Below, piece after piece: positions 11,723 through 23,410 of a stretch of DNA of 64,000 nt; position 1 is the first letter of the stretch, and each line of letters starts with the position of its first letter. The translations under genes were made by a program, and so were the position numbers. This stretch comes from Macrostomum hystrix. Lineage: Eukaryota > Platyhelminthes > Macrostomidae. The stretch covers positions 9,853,001 to 9,917,000 of the forward strand of contig CATNEN010000001.1 of the NCBI GenBank assembly GCA_950097015.1. Direction: 5' to 3'. The notes beneath the pieces are model-generated. The model was not told the DNA's origin. It saw only the letters and a program-made list of their open reading frames with translations, and did not search any database.

Positions 11723-11894
11723 GCTTGGAGAGCCGCTGTGCTTCAGCTGCCAAATCACAATGATTGGTTTTGTGTTGCCACCTTGACTTTTGTAGATGCT
11801 TTTTAGAGACAAATGTTACTAGCACACCTGTGTTTCTGATTCATATGAATAGTTGTTTATTTCCTATAATCTACTTTAGTTATTCTATTTTCTC

Positions 11895-12300
11895 CTCCTC
11901 TAACCCACTCCTTACCTTCCTCTCCCCCACTCCTTACCTTCCTCTCCCCACTCCTTACCTTCCTCTCCCCACTCCTTACCTTCCTCTCGCCACTCCTTAC
12001 CTTCCTCTCCCCACTCCTTACTTTCCTCTCCCCACTCCTTACCTTCCTCTCCCCCACTCCTTACTTTCCTCTCCCCCACTCCTTACCTTCCTCTCCCCAC
12101 TCCTTACCTTCCTCTCCCCACTCCTTACCTTCCTCTCCCCACTCCTTACCTTCCTCTCCCCACTCCTCTTCCTTCCTCTCCCCACTCCTCTTCCTTCCTC
12201 TCCCCACTCCTCTTCCTTCCTCTCCCCACTCCTTACCTTCCTCTCCCCACTCCTCTTCCTTCCTCTCCCCACTCCTTACCTTCCTCTCTCGATCCACATT
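11895..12300. repeat. 21-bp pyrimidine-rich minisatellite
   Basis: Repeats of CTCCCCACTCCTTACCTTCC(T), almost purely C/T with one or two A per unit. A later sub-block has CTCTTCC in place of CTTACC. It begins about 170 bp after the tll stop codon, so it may lie in or just after that 3' UTR. No AATAAA was found before it. Confidence 0.95.
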
Positions 12301-12849
12301 CTCTCTTTCCTCTTCCCCACTCCTCTGCATCCGCCTCCATCTCCTATTTTTGTTACCTGTCGCGTCGAAAGGCTATCCATATTATTCTTAGTTCTAGTTT
12401 TCTCTTCCTGAAATACCAAGTTATGGCCAATAATTTGCTTAGATTATTTTCTATGAATGGTCGCGTGATTTTATAAGTTCGTTTTAAATGCTACAATACT
12501 CGTAATGGTATGCCGCGTACCATGTAGTGCTTCGGTTTTGTTTTTCCAGAAGTGTTTGCATCTAGATGAACAAATACTCAAGAAATGATTTTTTGCTAAA
12601 CATGTCATGCATCAATGAAATACTCGTTTTTAATACTCGAACACAATTCCCTTAATCCAATTAAAATTTATACTCCTATAAGCAATTAAGCAATGCAGAA
12701 TTTTACTTCACTAATTAAGCTGTAAAACTCTTGATCTATGACTACTTTTATGACTTTGAGACAATGAGGAAATGTGAGAAGAGAGGGTGTGGGACGGGAT
12801 AATTTGGGATGAAATAAACAAAGATGTATTAATCTAGGATTGGATCATC
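12301..12849. other. AT-rich spacer, nothing recognised
   Basis: No gene, RNA or repeat family could be recognised. Confidence 0.5.
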
Positions 12850-13268
12850 AAGGATGGGATAATCTAGTATAGGATAAACAAGTAGAGGATAATCTAGGAT
12901 AGGATAATCTAGGATTAGGATAATCTAGTGTGGGATCATCTAGGATGGGATCATCTAGGATAGGATCATCTAGGATAAGATCATCTAGGATAGGATCATC
13001 TAGGATAGGATCATCTAGGATAGGATCATCTAGGATAGGATCATCTAGGATAGGATCATCTAGGATAAGATCATCTAGGATAGGATCATCTAGGATAGGA
13101 TCATCTAGGATAGGATCATCTAGGATAGGATCATCTAGGATAGGATCATCTAGGATAGGATCATCTAGGATAGGATCATCTAGGATAGGATCATCTAGGA
13201 TAGGATCATCTAGGATAAGATCATCTAGGATAGGATCATCTAGGGTAGGATCATCTAGGATAGGATTT
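12850..13268. repeat. 15-bp minisatellite, about 27 copies
   Basis: The unit is GATCATCTAGGATAG (15 bp), with GATAAG variants. Because 15 is divisible by three, both strands are open and give false ORFs (GSSRI on plus, DDPIL on minus). Confidence 0.97.
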
Positions 13269-13891
13269 CGACGATGCTGACTCGGAAGCATCGAAAGTTA
13301 GTTCATCGTAATGGGCGAAAATTTAGATCCGCATGGTGGACTTACACAAAATCGATGATTTGGTTTGGGAGCTATCGTGAGTGAGGCTCCCGTGATCTTT
13401 CCCTGAAGGGAAAACAGCACGTTCTTTGTAACTGGGAAAATGGCATCACAGTTTGTGAGGGCTGTTTTAGGATGGGGATTTAGTAATTCTAACTTCTTTT
13501 TTGTAGCAATAGAACTGTTTCAGTTGTTCTGCAAAAGCCAAGAGTTCAGGCGCGGCACCCTTAAAACAAGTACGCTTGGCATTGGCACATGCACTCCAAT
13601 CATTTGACTGCCAATCATAATTCTCTTACGATGGTCCGAAATAACAAACTCTGAAGGACAATGATCCACTAAAGTCCAGCTGTGCTCACTGACAACTCAT
13701 GAAACGGCGCTGGGGTGTGTTGAAGCACTAGAACGGTTCAGTTATAGCATCCCATTCTCGTACACTACAGTCTCAGATGGTTTGCTTTGAGAGTGCAAGT
13801 TCTGTTCAACACAGGACCTGCGTTCTGCTCAGTTTGTCTTCCTCGCCGCCTATTAAATACGTTTGCAGATGCATAGAGACAATGGCTTTGC

Positions 13892-14239
13892 TCAATGTGC
13901 ATAGCTGTGCAAGCCGTTTAGCATCATGGTATTCTGTTGTTGTGGACTCCAAATCCGTCTCTGGCCTGGGTTGGGAGAATGGGAACGACGGTGAGGGTAG
14001 AAAGATAGCAGGTTGCAGTTGATTGGTGGAACAGACTGGAGGGCATCACTGTCTAGTGCTGCAATTTTTATTGGATTGTACCTCCAGCTCTCAGGGATTT
14101 CACCTGCAACGACCGGGTAGTTTAGATAGCCGTACATTGGCTGAATAGTGCTCTGCAACTTGAGGAAAAAACGCAAGCGGTCCAGAAACTGAATTAAGGA
14201 GGCGAGAGAGGCAATTGCAGAATTGTAGTGGAGAGCCAC
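13892..14239 (-). CDS. possible terminal exon, unrecognised
   Basis: An open frame of about 115 codons on the minus strand with non-repetitive, gene-like composition. It contains LIQFLDRLRFFLKL and then GYLNYPVVAGEIPESW followed by RYNPIKIAALDSD. It opens next to an AAGTACAG acceptor-like site rather than at an ATG, so it would be a last exon or a fragment. No upstream exon was found because the GPCR begins on the other strand 160 bp away. I do not recognise the family. A decayed gene fragment is equally likely. Confidence 0.3.
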   Translation of the reverse strand: MALHYNSAIASLASLIQFLDRLRFFLKLQSTIQPMYGYLNYPVVAGEIPESWRYNPIKIAALDSDALQSVPPINCNLLSFYPHRRSHSPNPGQRRIWSPQQQNTMMLNGLHSYAH

Positions 14240-14399
14240 CCTGTACTTTTCTCTTCCCTCTCAAACCCCACCGCGCCCGCCCTGCCCTGCATTTTTCATT
14301 GTTTTAAACACGGAGACTCAAGACCTGCAGGTAGGTCTGAAGTCCCGCTCTTAGGCCTCAGGACAGGAGAGGGACAGCGATGCCCTGTGGTCTCTCAGC

Positions 14400-16273
14400 A
14401 TGGCTGAAAATGAAACAGAACGACCTTTTGACATCCCGATAGATACTTCGCTCATCTCGCCACCGAGTACAGCCGTGGTGGCGATTCGAACCATTGTCCT
14501 GTCGCTAATTCTGCTGTCTTCATTCGCTGGAAACGCATTGCTGCTGGCAACTCTGATCTACAGTCGAACTTTGCGCCGGCGTTCGGCTCACCGGTTGCTT
14601 AGCAACGCATGCGTGGCCAACCTTTTCGACCTGTTGTGCAACTGCACCGTCGCCATCGGCGCATCCGTGTCTAGCGCTGCCAACACGGCCAGTCAGCACC
14701 GACAGGCTCCGTGGTCTGAAGCTGCCTGCAAGTTCACGGCTTTCACTCTGCTATTCGGCGACCATCTGCCGCTCTTCTGCCTTCTCTGCCTGGCCTCCGA
14801 CCGGCTGTGGGCCGTCGCAGATGCCGACAGCTATCGGAGGCGGTGTCGCGTAGCCGCCGTGTCGCTGGCTGGGGCTGCCGTCTGGCTGGCGGCCTTCTCC
14901 ATCAGCCTGCCAGCCTGGACATCGTCGAACACGGTGCCAGTGGCGTTCTATCCAGGACGGCTGACCTGTAGCCCGGCTCCGGGAACACCGCTGTCTTACG
15001 CCATCCTGCTGCTGTGTATCGGCTTCGTCCTGCCGCTGATCGGCACGGCGGTAACTCTGGTTGCCTCCCTGAGACTGGTTGTCGGCGGTTCCGCTTCGAC
15101 CGCCTCAGCCTCGCAGCTGGCGCTGGCCTCCGCATCCGGTGTCTCGGCGGCGTCGTCCGCCGTTGCGGTTGCCGGAGCTCTGGCCGCTGTCGCCAATGGA
15201 GGCGACGGAGGGGCTGTGGATGCGCCGCGCCAGATGGTGCATGAGGTGAGAGCAGCAGAATTGTAGAATTGTACTAATCACTAATTGAGGTGCAATTCTG
15301 CCTGTTTCGGTGACCCTTCACATTCATTCATTCCCGTTCACATTGATTACGAACGCAGGCGCACACTCATACTGGTGTGTACATCTGCCGAGACTTTCTC
15401 TTCTTCAGGCAGTGTACACTATCACTGCGCCTTGGAGGTTGGCCCTCATAAGTGTAAATTTCACGACAAGCACCCTAGCCTTCTCTCTGCGGCTGCGCCC
15501 CAAATACATGTGGTCTCGCTGCAGAAACGATTTTAGTACCTTGGTGCGAGAGGCAAACCCGTTAGAGCTTTGGGCTGCTGACCGAGACTCTACTGAAAAT
15601 TATATTCCTCCATGCTCTTAATTTATTTCCTAGTACAAATCGTGCAACGCAATAGCTCCAGCAATGTCACACTGCCATGTACAGCTGGCCATCAAAGTGG
15701 TGCTAAAATTTTAGCGTCGTTTTGTGTGACGATGATCGGAGGGTTTTGAATAAGCGCTCACTCATTCCGAACGCACACACGCAGACTCGCCGGCATCAAC
15801 GACTGAGCCGTCAGAACTCGTCGGCCTCGGTGTCAGCCTCGGCCGGGCCGCTAGCTACCTTGGCGGGCTGGCTGACTGCAGCCTGGCTGCTTCTGGTCGG
15901 TCCCTACGCCTCTCTGATCTCAGCCGATCGGGTCAAGGTTGCCGCATCTGCAGCAACTGCGCCAGCGGTTGCTACGGCCAGCGGCAACGCTCCCGTGGCG
16001 AATTCAACTTTGGCCGAAGCGCTGGAGACGGCCGCCCTGGCGCTGCGCCTGGCCTACGGGCCCGCCTTGCCAGCCCTGGTGCTAGCCCTGAGACCGGAGG
16101 TGCGCAGGAAACTCTCCGGCATGCTCAACTCGGCCCTGAGAAGCGGAGGCACCGGCACTGGCACCGGCGGAGGCATCAGCAGTGGCGGCGTTTGTAACGG
16201 AAGTAAAGCTGCGTCTGAAAATGAATGCAGGTCAGCTCAGCAGTTTGACCAACAGGAAAAACCTGTCAGAGGA

Positions 16274-16309
<36 letters not shown>

Positions 16310-16570
16310 CAGCAACAACAAAGACATCTCCAAAATAACAATGGCTCAGCCTCTGTGAATCCATTAGCGGGAACACAGGTGCGCCGAGCGAAGCTTCTGA
16401 CGTTGGCGCCGGTGCTTTTCGCCACCAAGGACGGCCTGCACCAGCAGATGGCCAACAGCCCGCAGCCGGTGCGCTGCGATGTTGTCGCAGAGGATGCGAT
16501 CGCGGCAAAGCAACAGCAGAGGAAATCGGTGAGGTTTGCGCGTCAGCTAGATCCTCTATCACCACCTCTT

Positions 16571-16605
<35 letters not shown>

Positions 16606-16915
16606 ACACAGACGGCGGCACATAAGCCGTCGAGAAAGGCGCGCAGCCGCTGCCGCCGCTGCTGCCGCTGCTGCCGCGGCAAAGCAGGCGTCAACACAGC
16701 CACAGCCACCTCTGCCAACGTCGATGCAGTTTCGCAGACCGCAGACAGCGGTCTCAACAAGTGGCAGGACGTCGATGGCATCGGACCCGCTCGGTCCAGA
16801 CGCTTCAGTCAATCGTCGACCTAGATCTGCAGTCAGACGACTCAGACAGAACTCCGTGGAGCCACCACCAGCGGCGCAGTTGTCGAAGCTGCCAGTGCAG
16901 TCTTCAAAGGCTTGA
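14400..16915 (+). CDS. orphan rhodopsin-class (family A) GPCR
   Basis: Two exons, 14400-15245 and 15785-16915, join in phase 0 across a GTGAGA...GCAG intron to give 658 residues. TM1 (about residues 27-54) has the GN pair, TM2 is about 65-90, and the conserved TM3 cysteine is C110. TM3 ends in SDRLW (D134 R135), in place of DRY. TM4 carries its tryptophan near 162, ECL2 its cysteine at 190, and TM5 (about 198-226) has the FVLPL proline. After an Ala/Ser-rich third loop that holds the intron, TM6 reads GWLTAAWLLLVGPYASLI, and TM7 runs into RPEVRRKL, a helix 8 start. NPxxY is absent (GPALP instead). The C-tail is long, with two CAG-encoded glutamine tracts and an 11-Ala run. Ligand unknown. It is probably a G-protein-coupled peptide or orphan receptor at the plasma membrane. 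Confidence 0.82.
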
Positions 16916-18676
16916 TCAGTTTTCGTCATAAATTACAACCACTAGATTGAGTCAAAGTTGAAACCGCCAGAGTTTACTTTGCCGTGTTGGAAAAATTTCC
17001 TATAAATTTTCGTGTCTTGGTGGACGAGCGCAAAAATACGGCGTCGTGGCTTGTCATTTTCTCAACTAAAGGGTTTAATAGTTTTTTTCTAAACTGATCT
17101 GCGGGGACGAGAGAAATAGACGTGGAGCTGAGTGTACATAAACGGGTAAGAAAACTGTCTACAGATGTACATTCGTCCTCGGGGGACGAGAAGGGGTGGG
17201 CGTGGGCCTGGTTAGAAAGCGGCCATAAGTGTACATTCTTAATTAAGACAAACGGGAAACGAATAGAATTGGGGTGGCTTGCGAATGTACATCTGGGTTT
17301 TGAAAAATTAAAGAACTCGTAGGTTAAGCGATGTTTTTAAGGCTTTGCTGTGACGCTATAAAATAGACCATAAAGCTATAATATCATATCATTAGCATAG
17401 CATTAGAATATACTTTTCTGCCTAGATTTCTAGAAGTTTTCACTTGCCATATGTCAAAATGCGTCTCTCAGTCATCATCTTTAATTGCAGATTGAATATA
17501 ATCTTTTCCCTAATTTGAGTAGTCGAGTATCAACGAATTTCAATAGCAATTCACATTCTTTTCTGAAGCATTCAACAAAAGAATATTTTTTTCTTGAACT
17601 CATATCGTGTTTTTCTTGTGCAAAATTTGCCAATTACACTTTTCAACTCAGTTTTTTTTCTTGTTGTTTTCATGTACTTCTAGTGCCACTTAAAAGTCTA
17701 TTTTGAGCGAATGTTTTGTTAAAGTATGATATTTTTATTGCCCTTTTAAAATCTCAATTTTTTCATTCGAGCGACCTTTTCAAAGCAAACGCAGAGAAAT
17801 CGTGAAATCATGAAAGGTGTTCACTTGTGTCACAAATAACGTGTCAAATGCGATACTTGAATATTTTTCCAAAAAAATTATGTAAACTAATGTTACGAGT
17901 CAAAACACGAGTCTTATATTATAGACTTCTGGAGTTTTTAAATTAGTAAACCAATTTGCTTCCAAAATTAATTCTATCGTTTTATCGTTCTCCACAAATC
18001 GATAATGTACATCACATGCACACTTCTAGGTCTAGAATGCAACGCTATGTACGAAAATGTCTCGTATATTCGAAAAAGTATATTTGATTTAATCGATTAG
18101 ATTTATAGATTAGATTAGTTACAATAGTAAATTTACAGTAGGTTTAGTCGAAGATGTCCATTGTATACATATGTAAATGTACAATTTATGTACAATTAAA
18201 TATTTTAATTCGAGACAAGAAAAGTTTTTCAAAAGATTTACACCTGCAGATATAAACTATAAGTGTAATATAATAGTGACATTTAAATTCTCAATGATGG
18301 ACATTAGAAATGACGAAAGGCACTGTACTCTAATGTAAAATAAGCCTAAAATGGAACCGATTCAACCAGAAAGTGTCACATCCATCTACACAGCTAAGCA
18401 TCGTCTATTGTTTTACTAAGCCTGCACGATAGACAAGAATAGTTGTGAAATGCATGTAAGCTGACTATAAAGGCATCGTGGTGAGACAGTTAGGTGAAAG
18501 TGGGAGAATGAGTGAATTTCTGATGGATTCAAAGAGTGCATGTGAGGCCTCAATAATGGAATTTCCGGATGTCAATCAACCGGTGCAGCCTTGCAGCAGA
18601 ATCTTGCAGGGAAAGTACAAATGTGTCTCTTAGCGTTGTTGCCAAGGTGTCTTTTTTCTTAAATATAAACTGATTA
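16916..18676. other. 3' flank of the GPCR, AT-rich
   Basis: A 66-codon open frame at 17122-17322 holds three GTACAT-containing segments but no domain. A 41-codon ATG frame starts near 18509. Neither is supported. Otherwise unique AT-rich sequence. Confidence 0.5.
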
Positions 18677-18810
18677 GTTCTCTGCTGCTGGGGGGAACTA
18701 GTTCTCTGCTGCTGGGGGGAACTAGTTCTCTGCTGCTGGGGGGAACTAGTTCTCTGCTGCTGGGGGGAATTGGTTCTCTGCTGCTGGGGGGAACTAGTTG
18801 GGGAGAATTC
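18677..18810. repeat. 24-bp short array
   Basis: About five copies of TTCTCTGCTGCTGGGGGGAA followed by CTAG (24 bp), each with a G6 run. A partial inverted counterpart (TTCCCCCAGCAGCA at about 18830-18843) could pair with it. Confidence 0.9.
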
Positions 18811-19070
18811 CCATCAGTTGCAGAGAAGTAATTCCCCCAGCAGCAAAGAACCATTATCATATAGACTATCGCTATTTAATGCATTTTTAATGAAGCTGTA
18901 AAGTCACGATAAATTGCCATAGATTATGAGCGAGAAATTCACTGTTTTTATTAAGTTAAGCAACAAGAACTTTAACAGGAAACAGATCGAGGATATAGCA
19001 AAGCAAACGAATACCAAAGTATTTAATTTTCGACAGTTAAGACCTATAAGTACGAGCTATATATTCTTTG

Positions 19071-19318
19071 TTAGAAGTTGAACGTGCACCCATCGAAGAG
19101 GCATTTGGCAAACATCGGCTGTTGCACACTTCGCATGTCAACTTGAGCTTGCTGCATGACTGTTGCACTAGTGGTTGCACTCGTAGTCGCCTCGGTTGGT
19201 GGGGCCAAATTGTCACTAACAGCGGTAGCAACCTTCCTGAGGGTTCTATCACGCTTGCGTGCGAGATAACGTCGAACAGTGGACTCCGATCGTTGTCCCG
19301 TTACCGCCATTATCTCAC
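19071..19318 (-). pseudogene. Crypton-like tyrosine recombinase, C-terminal relic
   Basis: The minus strand encodes MGEIMAVTGQRSESTVRRY, the last catalytic box of a tyrosine recombinase ending in the nucleophile Tyr. A basic RKRDR stretch and a degenerate tail ending in FDGCTFNF and TAA follow. It is a diverged paralogue of the plus-strand copy at 19350-20304 and abuts it head to head. Only the C-terminal part is left, and the upstream catalytic Arg and HxxR boxes are missing. Confidence 0.7.
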
Positions 19319-19349
19319 CCATAGGCAAATTCCTTTGGATATGCAAGAG

Positions 19350-20304
19350 GCAATGACGAAAGATAAAATAGTGAGCCTACCAACCAAGACGCGAGAGCAG
19401 ATGATTGCTCATGGTAACGGTTTTGTGCAGTTCCTTCGCGAACATGGAGCTGCTGTTCAGGAATTGAGTCGTGTTGAGATGTGTGAGTTTCTTAGGTATT
19501 ACTACTACCAATTGCGTCGCCATGATGGCGGTCCATACTCGCCTGCAAGTCTTGTGTGCATCCGCGCCGGCATGCTCCGAATGAAGGTCAGGGAATGGCA
19601 CAACTCCGGCGGTCAGGTTCGATCATATCCGCCAATCGAGGAGGGTGATATGGAGAAGCTACGGACGTATTTCGACAGATCAGTGCAGAGACCACTTAGG
19701 ATGAGTTTCTATTTCGCGTTATGTACGGCCTAGGAGAACGAGGAAGGGAACATCTGGAGTCGATTGAATCCAAGAAGTGGTTGGTGAAGCGCGAAGACTC
19801 GGATGGAAGACCGAACTACGCAATGAACTACGCATACGAACTACGAACTACAGCGAAGCTGTCTAAGGAATACACCAATCACAGCATTCGGTGAGTCAGT
19901 TGGTCGGGGAAGTGCATGTGATGTTTCAACTTGTGTCTGATTGAGTCTAGTTTACAGTTCAATTGCTCAATTGCTCTAGAGTTACCAGAGTGTGTGACCT
20001 GGAATCGGCTGGGCATTCGATGAGCGATATCATGGCTATCACGGGTCAAAAGTCCGAGAGCACGGTCCGGCGCTACCTGGCAGTTAAACGGGACAAGTCC
20101 CTGCAACAATGCAGCGATGCAGTGTCGCGTGCGTTGAACATGGGACAAAGCGCCGCGATCCACGGTCAAGTAACAATGCCTGCTGCCATCAGCATCCAGA
20201 GCTCCATCGTGCAAGGAGCAGTGAGCGTGTCTGATGGTCGTCAGATGAACGGTCGGAGTATCTTTATTATGAACAACTGCACTTTCAACAATTGCAATCT
20301 GTAA
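19350..20304 (+). pseudogene. Crypton-like tyrosine recombinase with intron and one frameshift
   Basis: The N-terminal part (ATG at about 19350) has the SAM-like core-binding domain: VEMCEFLRYYYYQLRRHDG, then PYSPASLVCIRAGMLRM. After a one-base frameshift near 19725, the first catalytic box GLGERGREHL appears in the next frame (catalytic Arg in RGRE). Exon 1 ends at 19890 in the HSIR (HxxR) box, and a GTGAGT...CTCTAG intron (19891-19979, 89 bp) restores the frame in exon 2. Exon 2 reads DIMAITGQKSESTVRRY (Tyr nucleophile), a basic stretch and a tail ending MNNCTFNNCNL, then TAA. AATAAA lies at 20460. This order matches metazoan DUF3504/Crypton recombinases. The usual GHK is GQK here. All catalytic boxes are present, so only the frameshift marks it as dead. 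A domesticated gene with an assembly error is the alternative. Confidence 0.72.
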
Positions 20305-20699
20305 TGGTCTTGGGCACTATATTGACAATAGCGCCATATTGATACTGCACTATTAACTTTCCATAGCGCTCTTTTGTTGTTGGTGTTTGCTGCTTTGTTC
20401 CAAAAATAGGCATCCATTATCCCGAGTTCGAAATCATTATCCTGAAGTTTAAGTGAAGAAATAAATGGAATGTGCTCAAGGTTTAACCATAGACGATTAC
20501 ATTATCCTAAAGACTGATTTTTGACAATGCGCTAAAGTCTATGGTTTCAGAATTAAATAATGATCAGCAGTGGCTTCGCCACTCGTGACTCGTGATCATT
20601 ATCCAAATCTGAAACCATAGACTTAATCTACCATTATTAACCACTAACCGGTCAACATATTTAAAAAATTTTAAACGCATTTAGAAAAGTGGTAATTAT

Positions 20700-21130
20700 T
20701 GGACACATTTAGAAAACTTTTGGATACATTTGAAAAATTGTTAAATACATTTAGAAAACTGCTGGACACATTTAGAATGTGTATCACACTGATACAATAT
20801 GTGTATCAGCTTCCAGTGTCTATCTACAATTTAAATTTAAGGCAGGAAGAAAGGAGTAGTAGAGACAGATTGACAGGGTGAAATAGACTGTGAGACAAAT
20901 TGACATGGTGAAATAGACTGTGAGACAAATTGACAGGGTCAAATAGACTGTGAGACAAATTGACATGGTCAAATAGACTGTGAGTCAGATTGACAGGGTG
21001 CGATAGACAGTAAGACAGATTGAATAGAAGGGTTAGATAGATAGATTGAGTAGAAGGGTGAGATAGACAGATTGAGTAGAAGGTTGAGATAGATAGATTG
21101 AGTAGAAGGGTGAGATTGACAGTGAGACCG
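20700..21130. repeat. two adjacent short arrays (21 bp, then about 30 bp)
   Basis: At 20700-20780 four diverged 21-bp units contain CATTTAGAAAACT. From about 20868 a 30-bp unit containing GAAATAGACTGTGAGACAAA repeats, and it then grades into shorter units with GATTGAGTAGAAGG. No coding potential. Confidence 0.85.
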
Positions 21131-21549
21131 AGTGAGAAGGAGCATGAAACAGACAGTGAGACAGGATTACGGGTGGTTGAGATAGACAGTGAGACAGTGA
21201 AGGTCATATTGAGACAGTGCTTGTCAACAGATCGAACCGTATTACTGGCAAACATTGTTGAGCTGGTCTGTTTACATTTGTCTTTACATCTCTCTTCTTC
21301 CACTTCAATTATTCAGTCAAGAGCATCTGAGCTAAGATCTAAGCTCTTTGTTGTTTTACTTGTCAACTGTCGATCGATCAATTTGAATTACTAATAAACA
21401 GCTTTTTGATGGAAATTCTTGGGGACGGGCTCTATTGATTATCAGCTGCCTACTTAAAAAGTAGTATTCCAGTAACATTTGATTTAATTTTAAGACTAAA
21501 TGTACAAAACGTTAAGAATGTTCTCTAGAAATTTTTGCTGTTAAATCAA

Positions 21550-21790
21550 ATTGTACTGTTCCTGTTAGATGGGGAAGTGTTTCTGTTAGATGGGGAAGTG
21601 TTCCTGTTAAATAGGGATTTCTTCCTGTTAGACTGCGAAGTGTTCCTGTTAGATAGGGAAGTATTCGTGTTAGACAGGGAAGTGGTCCTGTTAGATAGGG
21701 AAGTGTTCCTGTTACGAGCGTAGATAGGGAATTGTTCCTGTTAGACTGCGAAGTGTTCCTGTTATGAGATGTTAGGTAGATGTTAGGTAG
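21550..21790. repeat. about 21-bp array
   Basis: Units of GTTCCTGTTAGATAGGGAAG (about 21 bp) with variable ends, followed by three GTTAGGTAGAT copies. Confidence 0.85.
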
Positions 21791-22269
21791 ATGTTAGGTG
21801 TTCCTTTTAATTTAGTGGCAACATAAATTTAAGCTAGATAAAACTAAATTTAAAGAAAATTACAAAGAAGAAGCTTATGTTTTATTAAAATAAAGGAATT
21901 GACTTTTTTCATTTCACAAGCAAATAATTACTTAACGATAAAAATGTGATGATTAACTTGTTTTATCGACAGGTGTGAGGCAGAAGAAATAAATGAATCA
22001 TAAATATTTCCGTGTACAAATGAGTGGAAGCTCTATTATTATTTGAACACAGATTAATTAAAGGAAGACAGTAAAAACGCAAAGTGTATTTGTTCAGTGC
22101 ACATGGTAGGCTTGTAGCTTCGAAAAACATGTTGCACTTTTTCTGAAGAAAGTATACCGTCTTTTTGTTAAGATTCAATTATGTAAAATTTGCGCATCGA
22201 GCTTAAGAATTTCTGACTCCAGAGTGATTTCAAATTCTTAGAAAGAAAATTTTGTTGTGAACAGCTAAC
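21791..22269. other. AT-rich spacer, nothing recognised
   Basis: No gene-like open frame or repeat family could be recognised. Confidence 0.5.
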
Positions 22270-23230
22270 AAAGTCACCAACAACCAATAACCAACATCAC
22301 AAACAAGCACATGACACCAACATCACAAACAAGCACATGCAACCAACATCACAAACAAGCACATGCAACCAACATCACAAACAAGCACATCCAACCAACA
22401 TCACAAACAAGCACATGCAACCAACATCACAAACAAGCACATGCAACCAACATCACAAACATGCACATGCAACCAACATCACAAACAAGCACATGCAACC
22501 AACATCACAAACATGCACATGCAACCAACATCACAAACAAGCACATGCAACCAACATCACAAACATGCACATGCAACCAACATCACAAACAAGCACATGC
22601 AACCAACATCACAAACATGCACATGCAACCAACATCACAAACATGCACATGCAACCAACATCACAAACATGCACATGCAACCAACATCACAAACATGCAC
22701 ATGCAACCAACATCACAAACATGCACATGCAACCAACATCACAAACAAGCACATGCAACCAACATCACAAACATGCACATGCAACCAACATCACAAACAT
22801 GCACATGCAACCAACATCACAAACATGCACATGCAACCAACATCACAAACATGCACATGCAACCAACATCACAAACAAGCACATGCAACCAACATCACAA
22901 ACATGCACATCCAACTAACATCACAAACAAGCACATGCAACCAACATCACAAACAAGCACATGCAACCAACATCACAAACATGCACATGCAACCAACATC
23001 ACAAACAAGCACATGCAACCAACATCACAAACATGCACATGCAACCAACATCACAAACAAGCACATGCAACCAACATCACAAACAAGCACATGCAACCAA
23101 CATCACAAACATGCACATGCAACCAACATCACAAACAAGCACATGCAACCAACATCACAAACATGCACATGCAACCAACATCACAAACATGCACATGCAA
23201 CCAACATCACAAACATGCACATGAAACAAA
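22270..23230. repeat. 26-bp minisatellite open in all three plus frames
   Basis: About 37 copies of ATGCAACCAACATCACAAAC followed by AAGCAC or ATGCAC (26 bp). As 26 is not a multiple of three, every plus frame reads the same 26-residue cycle (containing MQPTSQT and CNQHHK), and none has a stop, giving ORFs of up to 340 codons. Confidence 0.97.
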
Positions 23231-23410
23231 TAACAAAAATACTGAATTGAAACCAACATCACAAACAAAAATCAAATCAACTATCAAGAAGGCTGACATG
23301 AAACCCTATTTAAGAACAAACGATTATCAATAGAACCAATAGAAAGGAGTTCTATCGCTTACAGATTATACAAGCATGTTAATTAGGCTAAATTTCCCTA
23401 TCGGGCTGTG

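Noticed and set aside
12850-13291. 116- and 147-codon ORFs (GSSRI and DDPIL pentapeptide repeats)
   Set aside because: They are translations of a 15-bp minisatellite on either strand.
15285-15621. ORFs of 83 and 103 codons between the GPCR exons
   Set aside because: They lie wholly in the intron that restores the GPCR frame, and no receptor motif is encoded.
16237-16929. Minus-strand ORFs rich in Cys or Ala opposite the GPCR tail
   Set aside because: Shadows of CAG and GCN repeats in the real exon.
18509-18634. 41-codon ATG frame as a micropeptide
   Set aside because: No conservation evidence, no transcript signal and no domain; length is within chance.
22311-23333. 340-codon ORF
   Set aside because: Pure translation of a 26-bp minisatellite; no start context, domain or splice evidence.
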